NCBI GenBank assembly: GCA_029168955.1
Contig: JAPDOI010000957.1
Location: 1 to 64,000 of the forward strand
From: Aplectana chamaeleonis
Taxonomy: Eukaryota > Nematoda > Chromadorea > Rhabditida > Cosmocercidae
DNA length: 64,000 nt
Direction of reading: 5' to 3'
Both the position numbers and the translations under genes were made by a program. Below are positions 48,660 to 59,018 of this stretch, piece after piece (position 1 is the first letter of the stretch; each line of letters starts with the position of its first letter). The notes under the pieces were generated by a model, which did not search any database, had not been told where the DNA came from, and saw nothing but the letters and a program-made list of their open reading frames with translations.

Positions 48660-49367
48660 CATACTGTCGTTTTCGAAGCCTGATTGCGGTACGCATTTGC
48701 GGACAATAGTTTTTGCGTCACGCAATAGGATGGTAATCGTGTTGGGACCACTTGATCCCGGCACGATTATCATCGTGTCGCGCCATGCAACAGTCGTAGT
48801 CCGTGATTGCGGACCGGAATTTGGCTCCGAGATTGACAGTATATATTAACAATATTCTGTTAATAAGGAACACGTTTATAGGCAAAAATGTGAAAATGCT
48901 TCTCAGACGTTTACAATGTTATTCAACTACAGCAAACTGGAGTCACTATGAATCCTTTTATCAACTGAATTTGAAATTTCAAATGAAAATTCTAATAGAA
49001 GCCACCAGTCATCTTGCCTCCCCATTTTGATTTGACGGTCAATATCACTAGATTGACGACTCAATTTCTCAGCGATGGAAAGCCCGAGTAGAAAATAAAA
49101 CCGGGATCATACTTCCGGCGGCGAGCGACGCGACGCAATGTTTACCTTCATTATCTATCGAAAACCGATAAGCCTGTTCTGTACTGTCGCTGTTGCGCGT
49201 CGCGGGAAAGATGACCCCGGCCTAACCGACTTCATCTGAAGTTTAAAGCCGTATTTGGATCATCAGTGAGCAATTATACAAAATCAACCACTGCATGATC
49301 AAAGGATAAGAATATGTACACAAACGTGAAAATTGTACATAAATTGAAAATAAGTGAAGAACTCTAC
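48660..49367. other. him-4 intron 2, first 700 bp; nothing assigned
   Basis: No transposon end, RNA gene or exon was recognised. The intron donor is at 49367-49362. Confidence 0.4.
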
Positions 49368-49472
49368 CCGTCAGTGTTTTTTCCGGACAGTCTCCACCGC
49401 CATGCACGTATACTTTGGCAAGTTGTCGTATAAAGTAGGCAGCATCTGTGGTGTTGATAATTTCTCCCAAAT
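49368..49472 (-). CDS. him-4: Hemicentin (HIM-4) coding exon 2: central VWA
   Basis: This 105-nt exon encodes residues 84-119, sharing codon 84 with exon 1 and codon 119 with exon 3. It reads LGEIINTTDAAYFIRQLAKV and then YVHGGGDCPEKTLTG. GGGDCPE followed by a small segment is the hemicentin VWA signature around the second metal-site loop. The acceptor on the minus strand is CCTTCTTTAG/AT, the donor is ACGG/GTAGAG, and the phases fit both neighbours exactly. It lies about 6.45 kb from exon 1 and about 42.2 kb from exon 3. No stop or frameshift is seen, so this part of the gene looks functional despite its repeat-rich surroundings. Confidence 0.93.
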
Positions 49473-49904
49473 CTAAAGAAGGAATCTCTTATGCTACAAG
49501 TCAGTTCGCTACCAATTTTGAACACTTGTAAGGTTTTCTTTACCCAAACTTTTTAGCTCAGCTTTTTTCAGATAAAAACTTCTTGAAGTTGTATCTAGGC
49601 GAAACGTTTCACAGCTTGACCGAGGTAGACTACAAAACATATTACAGTCGACCCTGCTTGGATCCAAGGACGGTCATAGAGGTTGCTACAAATAATATAT
49701 TTGATGTACCAGTCTTACCTTCCCTACACAAAACCGTTTAACGGACGTCAGTTTTCCGTAGTGAGAAAATATATAGAACCACTTGCCTTCGCGGAATTGC
49801 CTTGAATTTGTTTAATGTGGTGCTAGTTCAAAGCCTCATACACAACAATTCTTGCACAAGTATTTTTCATACAATATGGACAGTGTGAAACGCCAAAAAA
49901 CACC

Positions 49905-50405
49905 TGCGCCGAGAAAAATCGAGAAATGTGCTGGGAAGCCGTTTCTCTGGGTCCGAAAATGTCCATAGTTAATTCAACTAACTCATGAAACTGGAGGAGT
50001 TGCCTAGTATTCTCTGCTTCCGAGTATATATTTCCGTTCACCGCGTGCGTCTGCGCGCGTGCGCTGCGTCTCCTTCTTCCCACACTTTCTCGCTGTCTCT
50101 ACCCTCGCTCCACACTAGCGCGCGAGGGAACAGAGTAAATTTGGCTCGGAACCAGAGGATACGTGGAAATTTGATCTCTCGAAACTGTCCCTGTGATGTT
50201 CTCTAATTCGAAAGTGTAGCGCAGCTCTTGCTAGCAAAGGTCTACCGAGCAACTTGACTACATCGGGTAAAACACAAGTATCCTCTACTTCGGAGTGAAA
50301 TGTATGCCAGTCGCACGCGTGCGTGTGCGAGCGTATGATGAGTTTTCTTTTCTCCCACACTTTCTCGCTGTTTCTCCCCTCGCTCCGCATAAGCACGCGA
50401 AGGAA
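49905..50405 (+). repeat. Local tandem duplication, unit about 270 bp, diverged
   Basis: TCTCCTTCTTCCCACACTTT and CTCGCTGTCTCTACCCTCGC (50070-50110) recur as CTTTTCTCCCACACTTTCTC and GCTGTTTCTCCCCTCGCTCC (50345-50390). Each copy is preceded by CTTCCGAGT or CTTCGGAGT and a GCGTGCGTCTGCG-like stretch, and followed by GCGCGAGGGAACA or CACGCGAAGGAACA. Confidence 0.55.
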
Positions 50406-51132
50406 CAAAGTCCATGTCACGGACTGCAGCGACGGGGCCAGCCCCGTCACAGTCCGCAACACCGACATCATCCTTGCCACTGTCTACAGTGAAGATGTTT
50501 CTCTCCCATTGAACCTTTGGAAGACTCCCCTAGCCGTTGAATATCGGTCAGAGAGTCACTCGTGGTCACTTATCGGACGCCAACTCAGAAGTGGCGAATC
50601 GAAATGAACATAGTGCCTTCGGAGTCGACAAAATGCCTCTGCACTCATCCACAAGTGGAGACAACGGTCAAATAAATGCCTTGCTTCCAAAAAAGTCTTG
50701 CTACGAGAGTTAAATTCTTGATCATGAATTTCAAGCAAATCCGAGTTCCTAGCTCAGGTCGAGAGCGTTATTTGCACCAAACCATTAGGCGAAGACCGAA
50801 AAAATGATGAATTCTGCTGTCCGCGCTATTTCGGCTTGATTTCAATCGAAGCAGTCACCAAAGAGCCCACAGAAACAGCGTTCTCTCTGCGTCTCTGTGG
50901 GTACGCAACCCGTCACCTACGTGGTATCTACATTGTCGTAATCAAGGAATCCGGTTCAATGGTAGAAGTCTCTGAAGAATCCGGTTCACTGGTTTGGGGT
51001 TGTGGTTAGGTGACCAAGGAGCGAGAGGAGAAGTGTCCAATAGCGTAGCGCCCTTGCGCGCTTTTTTCGACGCTTTTGAGTAATTGGGTCTGACAAGGGG
51101 AGGTTAACAGGGGAAAGCATCAAAGAACACTC
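50406..51132. other. Intron 1 segment; nothing assigned
   Basis: An open stretch at 50410-50607 on the plus strand looks mildly protein-like but has no recognised motif. Confidence 0.35.
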
Positions 51133-53174
51133 AAAGGCAGCATACACGCTCGTAAACATGATTGAGATAACTGCGGAAATAAAATGGTATGGCTCAGATT
51201 GCGAGGCCTACGCATTTTTAAGCGTCAAAAACGATCCACAGTGCCGCTACAGGAGTAGAAAGTTTGGCCCCGCCCGTATTTTCACGCCCCCTGTATTTGC
51301 CCTTTTCCTGCAACGCAAGGTTGCTGGGTTATCTTCATCGTCGGTACTGTTGGTGGATTGCCTAACAAGTGAACCACTCACGACACCGACGGTGAAGATG
51401 ACGCAGCAACCCTGCGTTTGAGGAAAAAGGCAAATACAGGGGGAGTAAAAATACGGGCGGGGCCAAACTTGCTACGTCTGTAACGGCATTGTGGGCAGGG
51501 TCAAGTGTACCCTGGGATGATTCCAGTGTGGGAAGAGGGGGCCGCAGTTTGGCAGACCGCGCGGGAAGGAGTGCAGAATTGGGTCATGTGCGAGTAAGAA
51601 TCATGTGCTCCGCTCAGATGAATATTCTGTTTCCCATATTTCTTTTTAGAACTTCTGGCTTGGATTCGGCTTCATTTCAGTTTTCTATTTCTTCATAGTT
51701 GAAAAACATCCATGTGATTTTTTAAATACTGAAGTGATGCAATATGGGTAAATTGCAACAACAGGAGTGCAAACAGAAGAATCCGCGCTTCCTCAGACGA
51801 GAGTTTTTCCAATGTTTCTGTAGTAATTTTCTTTCCACTGTGAGTACATTAGGCGAACAAATTTTCTTTCAAAAAGCAAAAAAAAATCGAATGATCTATC
51901 GTTGTGAGGATCGGAAAGCCAATACCGCCTGTGAACTGGCTATTCATAAAGTGGGTAATATGCTTACCTCAGAAAACCCCTTGAAATTTGTTTATGAAAC
52001 GATTCGCTACGGTGACTCTTCGTGAAAGTTTACGTATTTCACCTCACTGTCTGGCTCCTCGCAAAATCTCATTCTCAAAGTGTGGTGTGGAGATGCTTCA
52101 CACTCCCAGGATGAGATCCAAAAATGTACCGGAGGTGGTCAAGGTCGGAAAAACGTCGTTTTTTTCACCTAAACAGAAATGATTTTCGAAACATTTGCAG
52201 CATTTTGGGACCTACTTCTTCGGCACCAAAAAGCATTGCTCTCAGATAATCAGAGCCCAGAGGTGGTGAAGGTCAAAGAAAATATCGTTTTCCCACCTAT
52301 ACAGAAATGACTTCTGGAACATTTGCAACATTTTGGGACCTATTTTTTGGTACCAAAAAAATTTTTTTCTCGGTTTTTCTCTTCGGACTTGTAAGTAATA
52401 GTAAAAGTAAGAGAAAAAATTCTAAATACTATCCATATGAGGTTTATTTTGAAGCTTTTCACTAGTACATACTACTCACAGCCCAAGTTTGAGACCCCTA
52501 GCTCCTCGAGGACCCAAGAACGAGCCCCTGGGATACCTGTGTTCGTTCAATGGGATTCGGACCCCTAAAACCGCTACTATCCCATTGAGGAAAATTTTCG
52601 GTAAACCCTACTGGAAGGGACTGCTCGACATTTTCTAGTACAACTTTTTGTGGAAAACAACTTGCCACCCCACATAAGCCGAGAAGGAGCAGATCAAGGT
52701 GTCATTTTTCGCGTCAAGAATGCCTAAAATCTCTTCCGGACTTGGAGCTGTCAGGTATGAGAAAAACCTTTTTTTCATGGATCCTGTCCATATGGGGTTT
52801 GTTTTGAAGCTTTTCACTAGTACTACTCACAGCCCGTGATTGAGACCCCTAGCTCTTGATTGAACCGAGAACGAGCCATCAAACAAGGAAAATGTTGATA
52901 AATTTTTTATATTTCCAAAAAAACCGAAAAAAAGTAGAAAATGAATGGGAAAAAATTCTGACTGTTGTTTGCGGTAAGGGGAGGCCGCAGTGACGAGCCA
53001 TCCGCTGGGAGGGGAAGCCGCACTCTCCACCGACCGATCCCATTGCCACGCCTGACCCTGATTGTGGGTCGTTTTTGAAGCTTCAAAATGCGTAGGCATT
53101 ATGTTGTAAGCCATACGGTTCGATTCAAATTGTTATGCCAACCACGTTTACGAGCGTGAATGAATGCTGCCTTT
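51133..53174. mobile_element. Palindromic MITE, family A, copy 2, split by a hAT-like insertion
   Basis: The left part (51133-51495) begins AAAGGCAGCATACACGC and matches most of the copy at 651-1097. The missing right end resumes at 53061 with ATTGTGGGTCG and ends AATGCTGCCTTT. The two parts are separated by a 1,565-bp insertion. Confidence 0.8.
51496..53060. mobile_element. hAT-like non-autonomous element with 8-bp target duplication
   Basis: It sits exactly inside a family A MITE. ATTGTGGG is duplicated at both sides (51488-51495 and 53061-53068). The termini are CAGGGTCA and TGACCCTG. An 8-bp target duplication with CAGGG-type inverted termini is typical of hAT transposons. Internally there is a 128-bp direct repeat (52133 and 52261) and another pair (about 52385-52510 and 52740-52865). 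A 93-codon ORF (51744-52025) has no transposase features. Confidence 0.7.
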
Positions 53175-53424
53175 AATAATGTAGGAGTAAAACTGTGGAA
53201 CGAAATCTGAGAAAAATTCAATTGTGGCTGTTTTGAATTTTGGGAGACTGCAGACAGAGCTATGAACCTGACGTCGGACTTGGTTTGCCCCACTTCGAAA
53301 TTCCTAGGTGAACTACTGTGTTTTCTGTTTATTGTACCAAAAACTCCTCAAAAAAAGATGGACCAATGCACATGCTGGGATGTTTGAATCTTCTGAGATG
53401 ACGAATATTCGAAAATAATATGCC
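53175..53424. other. Intron 1 segment; nothing assigned
   Basis: No feature was recognised between the family A element and the family B half-element. Confidence 0.3.
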
Positions 53425-53624
53425 TGTTCCTCTGGTGAAACGAACGCAGGACACTGTTATATGACGTGGGCGGCGTGATCTAATGGGTTGGCTGGTCCAC
53501 GTGATTTTCAACCTCTTCCTGGATGTTTTCGTCGTACGTCCATTTTAATCTGCTTATAGGGACCTAGTGCCTACTTTTTTGCCAGAAAACGGGCAACTTT
53601 TTCATCGTGAACACTGCCTTTGAC
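53425..53624. mobile_element. Half of a family B MITE
   Basis: This is the inverted match of 40801-40990: TGTTATATGACGTGGGCGG, GGTTGGCTGGTCCACG and the terminus TCATCGTGAACACTGCCTTT. The other half is absent. Confidence 0.65.
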
Positions 53625-54025
53625 GCCTCTTATAGAAAACGGTACTGTAATTTTCAATCCTCACAAAAGGGGATCTATTAAAGCAATGGAAAAGGTCTAG
53701 AATGTCCGTATAAAGCGCTATCCACGCCCAATCCCCTCAACGAAAACTGATCGAAGCAAACAACTGAAAAATGCACTACAAGGGAAAAATAATGTACAAA
53801 TGGGGTGAATTTGTCCAATCCGTGTATCATTAGGAATAGTTTTGATCATTTGATCATAGAAGGTTTTGTTGAAGTCGACTCTTTAGTTGTTTGTTTTGAT
53901 CAGCAGCCGTTGAGAGAAATGAGCGGGTTTAGCCGTTCTTTCGACATTGCATTGTCATAGACACCCAGCCTTCCGAATTCTGGGGGAAACTCGAAGATGG
54001 TTTACATCGTGGACACTTCCTTTAA

Positions 54026-54566
54026 CCCGTTCACGACCACGTGTCCCACCGATGAGACATGTTTTTCAAAAATCGATTTCTTCGCCACGACTGGGAACTT
54101 ACAGACCTAAATACGATCAAAGCATTGACCTACCCTAGACTTGAATACAAACCTCGTGGTCCGCCGGTAGCCCAAACGCAACAACGGATTTGGACCTTTT
54201 CAGAAATACCGATAGTTGAGGTGAAAGAAAAAGCGGTTTAAGCCATTTGAGAAGCACCTTATAATTTCTTTTTGGTTTGATTGCTACATTTTATGTTCAA
54301 AAGGGGACATATGTCGTTTGAAACTTGTTTACTCTTCTCAAAACGTTGCTACTTAATTGACCGTCTCGCGGTTTCGAGGTATTGTTCTTCCAAAACGAGA
54401 AGGTGTTGGGAGCTCAAACTCTGATAATGTTCCTTCAGCGTTACTAGCTACTATATGAAGAGAAAAGAGAAAAAGCAATCATCCGTAGAACGCTAATCAA
54501 GCCGGCGTATCCCACCGGTGGGACACAGTATACGGTGACGCAATATTGCATTCAGTCGTGAATGGG
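54026..54566. mobile_element. piggyBac-like non-autonomous element (541 bp)
   Basis: TTAA at 54022-54025 precedes CCCGTTCACGAC. The right end is GTCGTGAATGGG followed by TCAA. The terminal 12 bp match at 11 positions. A second inverted pair, GTGTCCCACCG, lies near each end (54041 and about 54520). TTAA targeting with CCC...GGG termini is characteristic of piggyBac-type transposons. No transposase is present. Confidence 0.6.
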
Positions 54567-55925
54567 TCAAACGTGAGCTACCGCTATGGACCCAGGCGAA
54601 GAATTCTAGCAACTGAGAAAAAATGGTATCAGCTTGGCGAAGAACGTCAAACTGTCTCAGCGCGCATTCTAGACGTCAGAGTTCCTTTATCAGAGCTTCA
54701 GCGGTAGCTAGCCCAGGGTAGGCTCTGGTTCATTTAAAGTAGGCTCTCCTTTTCAATTATCACAGCGAGGAGCGGTTGTTTTCTCGTCGGAACCTCCCTA
54801 TCACCAGTTATATTTCGCCGAGGCCCACTGCTTCGCTGCTGGTAATAATCGGAATCGACAGCTCACTAAAGATTTTTCAGAGTTTAGACAGTAGCTCGCT
54901 CGACAAAAATCGACCTCGTATTGTTCATCGCCCTACGGTTCGGGATTAAAGAACGCGAAACGCTGAGGCCGGACGAAGAAAAACTCATCAGTCACGATAC
55001 ACGATTCAACCAGAAGCTTCACAACTTTCAGTCCCCCTCCCCTTGAAGTAGCGTCGTATGTCGGATATTTGTTCGAGAGGCCGTCTGTCATGTCGAGGGA
55101 GCAGATGCATAGCGTGCCAAGATTTGGCTACTAGCACCGGAAACTCCAGACGCTGACCAAGTACTGAGTACAGGCTCTTAAACACGAAATTCTCATGATT
55201 CCTACACGTGCTGATGCGGAGCGGAGGTTAGAGGCAACGAAAGAGCGGAGGGCAGACGAAGGCTGAAGCATCGCGCGCGCCTCACACGCCATGAAAGATG
55301 AGAATTCAAATTTCTGCAAAGGATATGTGGCTACTGGTCAGAAGCATCGTGCGCGCAGAGATCCATACTTTAATTATATTTTTGAAAGAGTGTATCCCTC
55401 TTGCAAATAAATATAGCCGAAGAGCTCGGTAAAAACCGCAATTTGTGAGGTAGGTCAAGAATCAAAGTGGTCGGCAGTGGTGTTTGAACTCGCGTCATAG
55501 TCCCGCTAAATCACAAAGAACCACTTCAGAATAGGACGACGGTAAGCAACTTGTGATGGATACCTGACGAATTTCCGGCCTCTTATGGCAGAATGACATA
55601 CTTTCAACTTCCTGAATATTCCCAACTGTATGTTTCTAATTTGTCACACTTCTCCTACATAGGTTTATGGCGGGTCTGAGCAAGGGATTGAGAACGGAAA
55701 ACGGTAAGTGACTTTCAGGGCCTTCAACAGGTCTCACTGTCGATGAAGAAGACTTGGAGGAAGCACTCAGTTAGATGCAAAAAGATATCTAATTGATTCA
55801 GTAATCGAGAAAAGGAAATTTTATCAGTTCCTCAAATCCAAGCACTCGTCTCATCCTCTTAGGCGAAAGAAACAATCAGCCTTCAATATCCTATAATTTT
55901 CTATGCATTCAAGCCGAAAACTCAC
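54567..55925. other. Intron 1 segment next to exon 1; nothing assigned
   Basis: A short open stretch on the plus strand (about 54890-55030) looks protein-like (IDLVLFIALRFGIKERETLR) but has no recognised homologue and no clear exon borders. Confidence 0.35.
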
Positions 55926-56175
55926 ATGGATCATGAAATGGGACCATGATATAGTTGTAGATCAGCTTATCCCTCTGCTGCATGACAGTTTGGAAAATTT
56001 TTCTGGCTCCTTCCCGAACTTGTAGGAGGTCATCAAACATCGATCCAGTAATATCGAAAACGAATGCCAATGAGCTTTTTCCAGCAATACTGTCTTCTCC
56101 ATGCGACTGCTGGCTAGCCACTATTCGACCAGGCGACCACAATATTAATAGCCATAGTGGACCAAAAAGTCGCAT
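55926..56175 (-). CDS. him-4: Hemicentin (HIM-4) coding exon 1: signal peptide and start of VWA domain
   Basis: Hemicentins are very large secreted extracellular-matrix proteins (N-terminal VWA domain, long Ig array, EGF repeats) that organise cell and tissue attachments and basement-membrane linkages. This exon encodes 83 residues plus one base. Residues 1-20 form a signal peptide (MRLFGPLWLLILWSPGRIVA), followed by a polar linker. The VWA domain starts near residue 34 with SLAFVFDITGSM, where D41-x-T43-x-S45 is the metal-binding (MIDAS) motif. The exon ends in the hemicentin signature MVPFHDP and then a GTGAGT donor (55925-55920). The start is the first ATG after a TTTTCAG acceptor. The reading continues in phase 1 into the exon at 49472, rebuilding FHDP-YLGE, close to FHDPHLGE as I remember it from C. 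elegans HIM-4. Family identification is strong. Expression and the downstream domains cannot be seen here. Confidence 0.93.
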
Positions 56176-56186
56176 TGCCCTGAAAA
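56176..56186 (-). promoter_or_regulatory. Probable SL trans-splice acceptor just upstream of the him-4 start
   Basis: On the minus strand a TTTTCAG sits 4 bases (GGCA) before the ATG at 56175. Such a strong acceptor right before an initiator codon, with no upstream coding frame joining it, is the usual signature of spliced-leader trans-splicing in nematodes. It could instead be the acceptor of a 5'-UTR cis-intron. Confidence 0.6.
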
Positions 56187-56420
56187 GCCCGCATTAATTC
56201 AGATCATAGACCGGCGTCACATTGTACTACAGGCGCTGAACACGTTGCTGAGGTTCCTTCAGAATTGGCAGATCGGGAGAGCTTCCCCTTCTCCGCCGGT
56301 AGATAAATACTGAAAAAATGAACGACTGGATGAAGACAATGCGCATTATGAGCTCGTCTGCGCACGTTCATAGTCTGCCCGCTTGATAACGGTGTTTTGC
56401 AGGCACTCAAAACCAGCTCA

Positions 56421-57053
56421 CAAGGGAAGTATTCAAATCGTAGGTCGAATCTGCTAAAACGACTAGTATTGTTAGTATCTCTTGTGGCTCAATAGTAAAA
56501 CTGCGCAGTATCCCGCCCCGAGCTGCAGGTTCCAAGAAGTTACAAGCTTAAAAAGGTCGTTTTTTTTGCGCTTTTTGTACCTTCCAAAAAGCGCACTAGT
56601 CTTCGAAAAATCGGGGATTGGTCCTCATAAATGTGTTCAGCGCCCAAAACTAACCCCCTTATAAGCAAAGTTTGGGTGAGGGCACATTTTCCATACTTTG
56701 TCCAGACTAACAGCGTTTTGGACTTGTACGGATTTTCGGTTGGGCGTTTATTTATACCGATTAGAGGGCTTTGGAAGCGTTTTGGGAAAATGTTCCAGGT
56801 TTCACTTAAAATTGTCCCAGGTAGGTTTTTTGGGGCACCGATCACGAGTCTGTGGTTTATTAGTCGGTTTTCCAAAGTTTTCGGCTAATTTCGTTCGAAG
56901 CTTCCCAACCGGGGAAAATTTTGAGGGAAAAACGCCACTTTCGAGATTTCCGGATTTCTACGATAGGCATGTCTAAAAAGCAGTCTCTGAAGGTTATTTG
57001 GAGTGCTAAACAAGAATTTGAAGTCCGTTGAGTTTGCAGATTGCGGTAGATCT
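56421..57053 (+). repeat. Dispersed repeat D, copy 2
   Basis: It matches 1128-1763 throughout, including TCTTGTGGCTCAATAGTAAA, the GGTTCCAAGAAG B-box-like word and GGTTTATTAGTCGGTTTTCC. It lies upstream of the him-4 start. The ORF at 56540-56875 is a shadow of the repeat. Confidence 0.65.
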
Positions 57054-57389
57054 GGAAGCCACTTTGGCAAGCCCCTTTTACGATCTTTCGAGCTGAACAC
57101 TACCGAGATCAGCGATGGTTTCCGATCAATGGCCCCGTCCTTCCCTTCATTCTCAGCCTCTCTCTTGATTCTGGGCGGCTCGCTTTCATCGGTTGCTAAT
57201 GACGAAAGTTACAAGCCTCGGACAACTCGTCCACCATGCTTCAGCAGCTCAATTTTTGAGGGGGAAAAACTCCGTTCCCAGGGGTCTTATCCCATTCCAG
57301 AGAAATCATTGGAATCACCGTGGGACCGTGTTCAAGATAGACAGAATAACATAAAAACGATTCTGAGGTTGGGCTCTGCCTATAAAGGC
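57054..57389. mobile_element. Partial family C MITE
   Basis: It contains GATGGTTTCCGATCAATGGC, ACAAGCCTCGGACAACTCGT and the terminus GAGGTTGGGCTCTGCCTATA-AAGGC. It is joined directly to repeat D, which suggests that one inserted in or truncated the other. Confidence 0.6.
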
Positions 57390-57547
57390 ATCGAGCGCGC
57401 TGGAACTCCTTTCCACTTTTTTTGTGTACAACCAAGCCCTTCGGGATAGTTAACATCACCCACAAAACTTGAGGCTCAGAAAATGCGTCCCTCAAAAAAT
57501 ATGGCCACCTAAAAGCTGCTGTAGGGTCGCAATTCAAATCCAATTGT

Positions 57548-58493
57548 GGTGTGCGCACCAGATTTGGTTTTGAATCGGCCCCGCGCGTAACCCCTTTTTT
57601 GAAATCTCAATTCAGAGTGAACGTAGAAATTAGAGCTAAATTCTATTGAAAAGAGCGCAAAAAGTAGGTTATTCCATCCAAAAATGGTTTGGAATGGTTC
57701 ACTGGCTTTCGAGCAAAAAGTGAAAGACCGCGCGTTTTTGTTGTTGATTTCCTTTTTTTCAGACGGCGTACACGATCTTGTTGGTACACTTAAAATTGAG
57801 CTAGGGAGCTCATTTTTGGATAGGAGGCTGAAAATGGATGCAGGTCGCTCCTATTGCAATTTAAACTTGATACCTCAACTTTGAAGGGTACCTTAAAATC
57901 GTAGGCTTACACACTAAATTAGCCGTGGAGCACGAAAACTGCTTTTTTCTGCAACGGCTGTGGAGACCGGGGTGTGCGGGTGAATCTGCAGCCAATCAAC
58001 ACCGTTCGTCGGAGGTAAGTACTGAACTTTTCAGAATTCGTACACATGACACGTCATCGATCGATAATCAATAATATCGATTTTCGCGCTATTTGCACAA
58101 AATGCGGCGAGGAGTGGTGATTGCTGGTGGGATTGGTTTTCTTGGTTGAGAATCTCGCTCATCAGTCCTTATCGATAAATATCAATCAATAATATTGATT
58201 TTTCGCCTGTTGCACAAAATGCCGCAGATTTTTGATTGTTGATGGCTCGAAGTCACTTGTTTGGGAAATTCTTCTCATCATGCAAGATCAAACATTAATG
58301 ATCTAAAATATCGATTTCTCACATGTTGCACAAAATGCGGCAATGAGTGGTATTTTTTATGATTTTGGGTTATAAGTTTCAAAAATTGTACTCATACGAC
58401 AATATCGTCTCTTAGATGTTTCATCATGTCGAAATGGAAATCGTTGAGCAGAATTGAAGTCAGAAAGGGAACCTTTGGGGAAAATATGTGAAA
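57548..58493 (+). repeat. Third, 5'-truncated copy of the retroelement arm
   Basis: It starts at GCGCACCAGATTTGG (matching 37905 onward) and follows the arm through GATCTTGTTGGTAC, CACGTCATCGATCGATAATC and GCAAAATGCGGCGAG. It then continues through sequence present beside the right arm (44555-44746) into palindrome E. The RT part is missing. It is more diverged than the two arms are from each other. Confidence 0.75.
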
Positions 58494-59018
58494 TTTCTGA
58501 AAATTTAGCTCCCTGGCGAAAGTAAAGATTTGGTAATGGTCAAAAATAAGTTTCAAAAATGTCTTGAAATATCTTTAAAAATGATTTGGCGTAAGATAGC
58601 CTGGAGTAATAAAAAACCTAGGAAATGAAGTGATACAATCTAAAATGCGATTTGGTGGTCGATCCTTACACAAGCTTCTCCGTTAAACTCATCAAAACGA
58701 AAACAAGCGCACAACGGAAACATTAAACCATTTTTGAAAGCTGTAATAAGGGAATCAGCATAGGTCCAGCTAGGTAAACGCAACGCTCCATTCCATATCG
58801 TGCTTGATTTCATTTTGATGAGTTTGACATAGAAGCTTGTAAATGATCGACTGCCAAATCGCATTTTAGATTATATCACTTCATTTCCTAGCTTTTTTAT
58901 TACTCCAGGCTGCTTTACGCCGAATCATTTTTTAAAGATGATTCAAGACATTTTTAAAACTTATTTTTCACCATTACCTAATCGTTACTTTTGCCAAGAA
59001 GCTAACTTTTCAGAAATT
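58494..59018. mobile_element. Palindromic element E, copy 2
   Basis: Arms mirror around about 58755: CTGAAAATTTAGCTCCCTGG at the left, CCAAGAAGCTAACTTTTCAG at the right, and CTAGGAAATGAAGTGATA against TATCACTTCATTTCCTAG. It directly follows the truncated retroelement copy, as at 43985-44554. Confidence 0.75.

Larger units (their letters stand above)
7140..49367 (-). other. Giant him-4 intron 2 (about 42.2 kb)
   Basis: The intron is bounded by the donor at 49367 (GTAGAG) and the acceptor at 7140 (TTTCAG). It holds the 21-bp minisatellite, the 3-kb inverted repeat with reverse-transcriptase remains, an AT-rich degenerate tandem region, several MITEs and a mariner fragment. The exons on each side rebuild the hemicentin VWA without missing residues, so it is read as a true intron unless the assembly has joined distant sequence. 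Confidence 0.85.
49473..55925 (-). other. him-4 intron 1 (about 6.45 kb)
   Basis: The donor is GTGAGTTTTC at 55925 and the acceptor CCTTCTTTAG ends at 49473. The intron contains a local tandem duplication, a palindromic MITE split by a hAT-like element, half of a TTAAAGGC-type MITE and a piggyBac-like element. Confidence 0.85.
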
